Assembly: GCF_900128965.1 (NCBI RefSeq) | Contig: NZ_FQUL01000008.1 | Coordinates: forward strand, 1-64,000 | Length of the DNA: 64,000 bases | DNA from: Ferrithrix thermotolerans DSM 19514 | GTDB taxonomy: Bacteria; Actinomycetota; Acidimicrobiia; Acidimicrobiales; Acidimicrobiaceae | Reading direction: 5' to 3' | Shown here: positions 61,216-64,000 of the stretch, piece by piece | Layout of the letters: every line of letters begins with the position of its first letter | Position numbering within the stretch: position 1 is the first letter of the stretch | Program-made: the position numbers and the translations under genes | Notes under the pieces: generated by a model | What the model was told of the DNA's origin: nothing | What the model saw: only the letters and a program-made list of their open reading frames with translations | Database searches by the model: none

Positions 61216-62691
61216 TTGACCGACGGAGTAGCTAAGCCAGAGTTAAAGCGAGGAGCAATAGGGCTTAGAGAGGTTACCTTCCAGAGCATCACTGCTATGG
61301 CGCCAGGAGCAGCCGTCGCTGCATCCATACCCGCTGGAGCCGCTTTTGCAGGAGGGGATCTTCCGCTTTCGGTACTTATTGCCCTTATTGCGAGCCTCCT
61401 AACCGCTGTTTCTATTGGAGAACTAGCCAGTCGGATTCCTTCAGCTGGATCGCTTGCAGCCTACGGCGCAAAGGCTATACATCCTATCGTTGGATTCTTT
61501 ATTGGATGGGGATATATCTTCGTCTACGCACTAGTTCCGGCCCTTGTCTTCTTACAGCTCGGCTTCACCGTAGCCGGCACCTTATCCACAGAGATTCACG
61601 GTTATCCCGCAAGCCTTTGGTGGCCCTGGTCACTTGCCGGCATGGGAGTGGTATTTATAATCAACTACCGAGGAATCACCACTTCCGCTAAGACCGGAAC
61701 AATCTTGGGAGCGATTGAGATAGCTGTCTTCGGAGTGCTCGCAGTCCTATTTATCGCAAAAGCTGGCGGACACAACACTTTGTCAGTCTTTGGAACCAGC
61801 TACACACCTAAAGCCTTTCACGGAGTCACTGGAGTAATCGCAGGATCTGTATATTCACTACTGGCCTTTGCAGGCTTTGAGGCGGCAGCCCCCTTGGCTG
61901 AGGAGGCTAAATCTCCCAAAGTAACGATCCGAAAGGGAATATTGGCGGCGACGGTGGGGATCGGGATCTTCTACGTCTTTACCACATACGCTGTCACGGT
62001 CATATACGGGCCAGGTAAGTTTGCCAACTTCAACTCCGCGTCTTCTTGGCAGGGCTTGGCTCAGAGCATGTTTGGTTTGTTTTGGATTCTTGTCTTCTTC
62101 GCGATCATCAACTCCACCCTTGCCAACGGCAACGCTGGCACCAACGTATCGACCAGGATGTCATACGCCTTGGCACGTGTTGGTGTCTTTCCCGGGGCGC
62201 TCGCAAAGATAACCCCAAGGTTCCAGACGCCAAAGAACGCAAACATCATTCAGCTTATCGTCTCCGTTGCAGCCGTTTTGGTTCTCGGTCTCTCTTATAA
62301 CCCGGTAAATGGATTTGCGCTCGACGGCACCATTATCACTATCGTAGTCGTAGCAGCGTACATCCTCATGAACGTGTCTGCGATCGTGTACTTCCTTCGA
62401 CACGAAAAACGCAACTTCAAGTTCTTTACCCACCTGTTTGTACCGGCGTTAGGAGTCTTGGTACTAATTCCGGCGTTGTTTGCGGGTGCTGGGGTACCAG
62501 TGTTCTCCTTTATCTCTCCACTGCCCGCCCCCATATCATACGCTGGTCCAGTCGTAGGTGTGTGGCTAGTTCTGGGAGCGGTGTTCTATACCTTCAAGCG
62601 TAAGACCGCCCCTGAGTCTCTCATTGCTATCTCAGAGGTCTTTGGAGAGGAAGGGGGCGAGGTTCATCTATCACAAAAGACAGCTCCATAA
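61216..62691 (+). CDS. APC family amino acid permease
   Basis: A 491-residue amino acid-polyamine-organocation permease with about 12 helices. The first helix region reads FQSITAMAPGAAVAASIPAG near residue 21-40, the unwound GAG-like region of TM1; TM6 includes LLAFAGFEAAAPLAEEAKSPKV near 213-234, a key family signature. It imports an amino acid with protons or exchanges it. TTG at 61216 is chosen because GGGGG is nine bases upstream; TTG at 61201 or 61174 is possible. It is downstream of the MFS gene but separated by a terminator. Confidence 0.88.
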   Translation: MTDGVAKPELKRGAIGLREVTFQSITAMAPGAAVAASIPAGAAFAGGDLPLSVLIALIASLLTAVSIGELASRIPSAGSLAAYGAKAIHPIVGFFIGWGYIFVYALVPALVFLQLGFTVAGTLSTEIHGYPASLWWPWSLAGMGVVFIINYRGITTSAKTGTILGAIEIAVFGVLAVLFIAKAGGHNTLSVFGTSYTPKAFHGVTGVIAGSVYSLLAFAGFEAAAPLAEEAKSPKVTIRKGILAATVGIGIFYVFTTYAVTVIYGPGKFANFNSASSWQGLAQSMFGLFWILVFFAIINSTLANGNAGTNVSTRMSYALARVGVFPGALAKITPRFQTPKNANIIQLIVSVAAVLVLGLSYNPVNGFALDGTIITIVVVAAYILMNVSAIVYFLRHEKRNFKFFTHLFVPALGVLVLIPALFAGAGVPVFSFISPLPAPISYAGPVVGVWLVLGAVFYTFKRKTAPESLIAISEVFGEEGGEVHLSQKTAP

Positions 62692-62807
62692 AGTTAGAGA
62701 CAACCCAGGATCAAGCGTTTCCCCCAATCACGAGGTTAGGTCTCTATATTTAGAACTAGAATCACGCAACGTCCTATAGATTTAGGTTTTGTGATTGGGC
62801 ACGCATA

Positions 62808-63302
62808 ATGATTCTTTGTTGTACTTTGAAGCTACGAAAAGTGCTGGACCCCAGCGAAAATATCTTGAGCGATCTGGAACCATCTCCAAACGAATGGTAC
62901 GCAAACTTGATATGGATCCAAGGACGCAAGTGCCTGCTAGCGTCTCACGCTGGGACTATGTTTAGTGTCTTTGCGCCCGACATTCGTCTCTCTGATATAC
63001 GCCCCATTGGCAAATTTCTAGTTCCGCTCATAGAGGCCCAGTTGGATTCGGAGAACCTAGATCGGCAAACCTTCGGCCAACTTGACCCAAGTTGCGTCGT
63101 GGTTACATCAACAGCGGATCGTAGCGTTCTTGGACGAATGACCGACTTAGCTCTTTCCTGTGAATACATAGTGGAACGAGATGGCGGGCTAAAAAACATC
63201 GATCTAAAGGATCTCCACTATTTCATTCAGCGAAATATCACGAACTTAGCCGACTATCAACAACCAGTAAAACTAGCTGCGGAGTGGGGGAAGGAGGACT
63301 GA
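62808..63302 (+). CDS. DUF6933 domain protein
   Basis: A 164-residue protein matching the DUF6933 pattern: N-terminal LRCTxKL-like start (MILCCTLKLRKVL), then WYANLIWIQGRKCLLASHAGTMFSVFAP near residue 30, and the later TSTADRSVLGRMTDLA near residue 101 that corresponds to the family TxNrsvlGsMNd motif. The function is unknown. The start is ATG without a strong ribosome binding site. It stands alone after the permease. Confidence 0.75.
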   Translation: MILCCTLKLRKVLDPSENILSDLEPSPNEWYANLIWIQGRKCLLASHAGTMFSVFAPDIRLSDIRPIGKFLVPLIEAQLDSENLDRQTFGQLDPSCVVVTSTADRSVLGRMTDLALSCEYIVERDGGLKNIDLKDLHYFIQRNITNLADYQQPVKLAAEWGKED

Positions 63303-63505
63303 ACGGAGCTAACACCTTTTGATCGATCTAGGCGTTACACATTTTCTTGACTTTTGCTCAGATCTAAACAGGTTCGCTTCCAGATCAAGTACTTTCCCTT
63401 GACACCCGCCAAATGTGCGCTTATTCGACCTTTACATTACTTGTTCCTGAATCCAAATCTTCCGAAGGATTCCCCTATCGACTCTCATCCATCCCAACAA
63501 AGACG

Positions 63506-63556
63506 CTACGAAGTCGGGCCTACCCTACATCTTTGTGGGAAGGCCCGACTTCGTAG
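63506..63556. terminator. Long perfect hairpin, bidirectional terminator candidate
   Basis: CTACGAAGTCGGGCCT (63506-63521) and AGGCCCGACTTCGTAG (63541-63556) form a perfect 16-base-pair stem with a 19-base loop that can itself pair in part (CCC/GGG). It lies between the DUF6933 gene and the oppositely directed small gene at 63602, so it could terminate both. No clear T-run flanks it, so it could also be a remnant of a small mobile repeat. Confidence 0.5.
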
Positions 63557-63601
63557 ATGGATTAATATGTCTAACAGGTAGCGATCGGGCTGTTCCTAAG
63601 C

Positions 63602-63757
63602 CTACTCTTCGTGACCCTTTAGAACCATCTTAAGCATCCTCAGTGCAAAGATACCGAATCGCACAACCTGAAAGACAACGTTCGTACGAGCTTTAAGCGT
63701 CATCTTTGTAGGCAACGGGGCCTCGCTGATCGCCTTGTCAACGTCTGGAAGTTCCAT
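63602..63757 (-). CDS. Small protein, 51 residues
   Basis: A 51-residue frame from ATG 63757 to the stop at 63602-63604, with AGGAGAG ideally spaced upstream. The sequence begins MELPDVDKAISEAPLPTKM and continues with a short amphipathic or hydrophobic helix (VVFQVVRFGIFALRMLKMVL), ending KGHEE. I do not recognise a family. Good ribosome binding site, helix and the short gap (36 bases) from the upstream frame support a real gene that may be coupled to the neighbour. It may be membrane-associated. Confidence 0.62.
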   Translation of the reverse strand: MELPDVDKAISEAPLPTKMTLKARTNVVFQVVRFGIFALRMLKMVLKGHEE

Positions 63758-63793
63758 TTTCTCTCCTATGTCCAACTTTCCTTTGCTTCCGTC

Positions 63794-64000
63794 CTATTCA
63801 GGAATAAAGTGCCAGCCTGGAAGGGCCTTCGCCTTGTAGATAAAGAGATAGTGTAAAAGTAGCTTCGTCCAGTGGGCTCCAAGTCCTATCTCACCGGTCG
63901 TCTCCTTGATGTTTCGGCCGCCTGTCTCTGGATACTTCACGAAGTCCGGCACCACGGGAGACATGGTCATCGCAGCTGCCGTTCCCTTTGCTAAACCTGT
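63794..64000 (-). CDS. Partial gene at right edge, unrecognised
   Basis: The last 68 codons of a gene that begins beyond the window. The visible C-terminus has VVPDFVKYPETGGRNIKETT, IGLGAHWTKLLLHYLFIYKA and ends LPGWHFIPE. The frame has no internal stop and is in operon orientation with the small downstream gene. I do not recognise the family from this part alone. Confidence 0.55.
   Translation of the reverse strand, partial: TGLAKGTAAAMTMSPVVPDFVKYPETGGRNIKETTGEIGLGAHWTKLLLHYLFIYKAKALPGWHFIPE

Noticed and set aside
1-64000. CRISPR array or other regularly spaced repeats
   Set aside because: No run of equally spaced direct repeats was seen on reading the window, and no cas-like gene is present.

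Overview
The window looks like the chromosome of an actinobacterium, most likely an acidophilic Acidimicrobiia relative (Acidithrix, Ferrithrix or Ferrimicrobium type). This is inferred from the gene families, not from a marker gene. Base composition is near 50% GC. Several families are typical of Actinobacteria: the 180 kDa-class NAD-glutamate dehydrogenase, glutamine synthetase II, the MSMEG_4193 phosphatase / DUF3090 / SCO1664 trio, a BagAB-like pair of ArsA ATPases next to DUF3107, a PdtaS-like histidine kinase, and an Mrp protein without the CxxC motif. GTG and TTG starts are common and most starts have a GGAGG-like ribosome binding site.

Region by region. 1-600: a GC-rich remnant of a serine recombinase ends beside a tRNA-Ala(CGC) gene, the probable scar of an element that used the tRNA as attachment site. 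660-10.2 kb: AIM24-like protein, a 0.9 kb non-coding stretch, NAD-glutamate dehydrogenase, an SDR, BluB, a PIG-L deacetylase and Dps. 10.2-17.7 kb: an MFS/TetR efflux unit, glutamine synthetase II, a peroxiredoxin, a thiolase and the phosphatase/DUF3090/SCO1664 operon. 17.7-23.6 kb: a minus-strand set of hydrolases (aspartoacylase-like, D-aminopeptidase, Ntn asparaginase), a lipoate-ligase-like protein and an orphan peptide-binding lipoprotein. 23.9-31.2 kb: ETF, a phosphodiesterase, a PdtaS-like kinase, a PHP phosphatase, the ArsA pair and DUF3107. 31.3-35.2 kb: two sulfite-oxidase-fold molybdoenzymes (one exported with a cytochrome b partner) around an Mrp iron-sulfur carrier that is divergent from a SufR-like regulator. 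35.2-41.7 kb: a contiguous ccmABCDEFGH cluster (System I cytochrome c maturation). 41.7-46 kb: GDP-mannose dehydratase, a TetR regulator, DUF202, CysE and CysK.

46.2-49.5 kb is a decaying island. It holds a GntR regulator and a secreted protein, each broken by two frameshifts, one unrecognised gene, and 0.96 kb with no gene. After it come a D-amino-acid dehydrogenase/VanX pair, a DUF3558-like lipoprotein, acyl-CoA and enolase-superfamily enzymes, an aminotransferase, a GDSL hydrolase, an unusual MFS carrier with a large repeat-containing extracytoplasmic insert, an amino-acid permease, a DUF6933 protein and two genes at the right edge, one of them only 51 codons.

Together the genes describe a heterotrophic life on amino acids, peptides and acyl-CoAs (GDH, ETF, thiolase, HMG-CoA lyase, peptidases, permeases) joined to c-type cytochrome respiration (Ccm) and iron-sulfur/molybdenum redox chemistry. 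I found no complete, clearly new defence or biosynthetic system. The strongest leads are the Ccm cluster in an actinobacterium, the MFS insert domain, the VanX-DadA pair, the SufR-like/Mrp/molybdoenzyme neighbourhood, and the island whose four frameshifts are all one-base losses in homopolymers.
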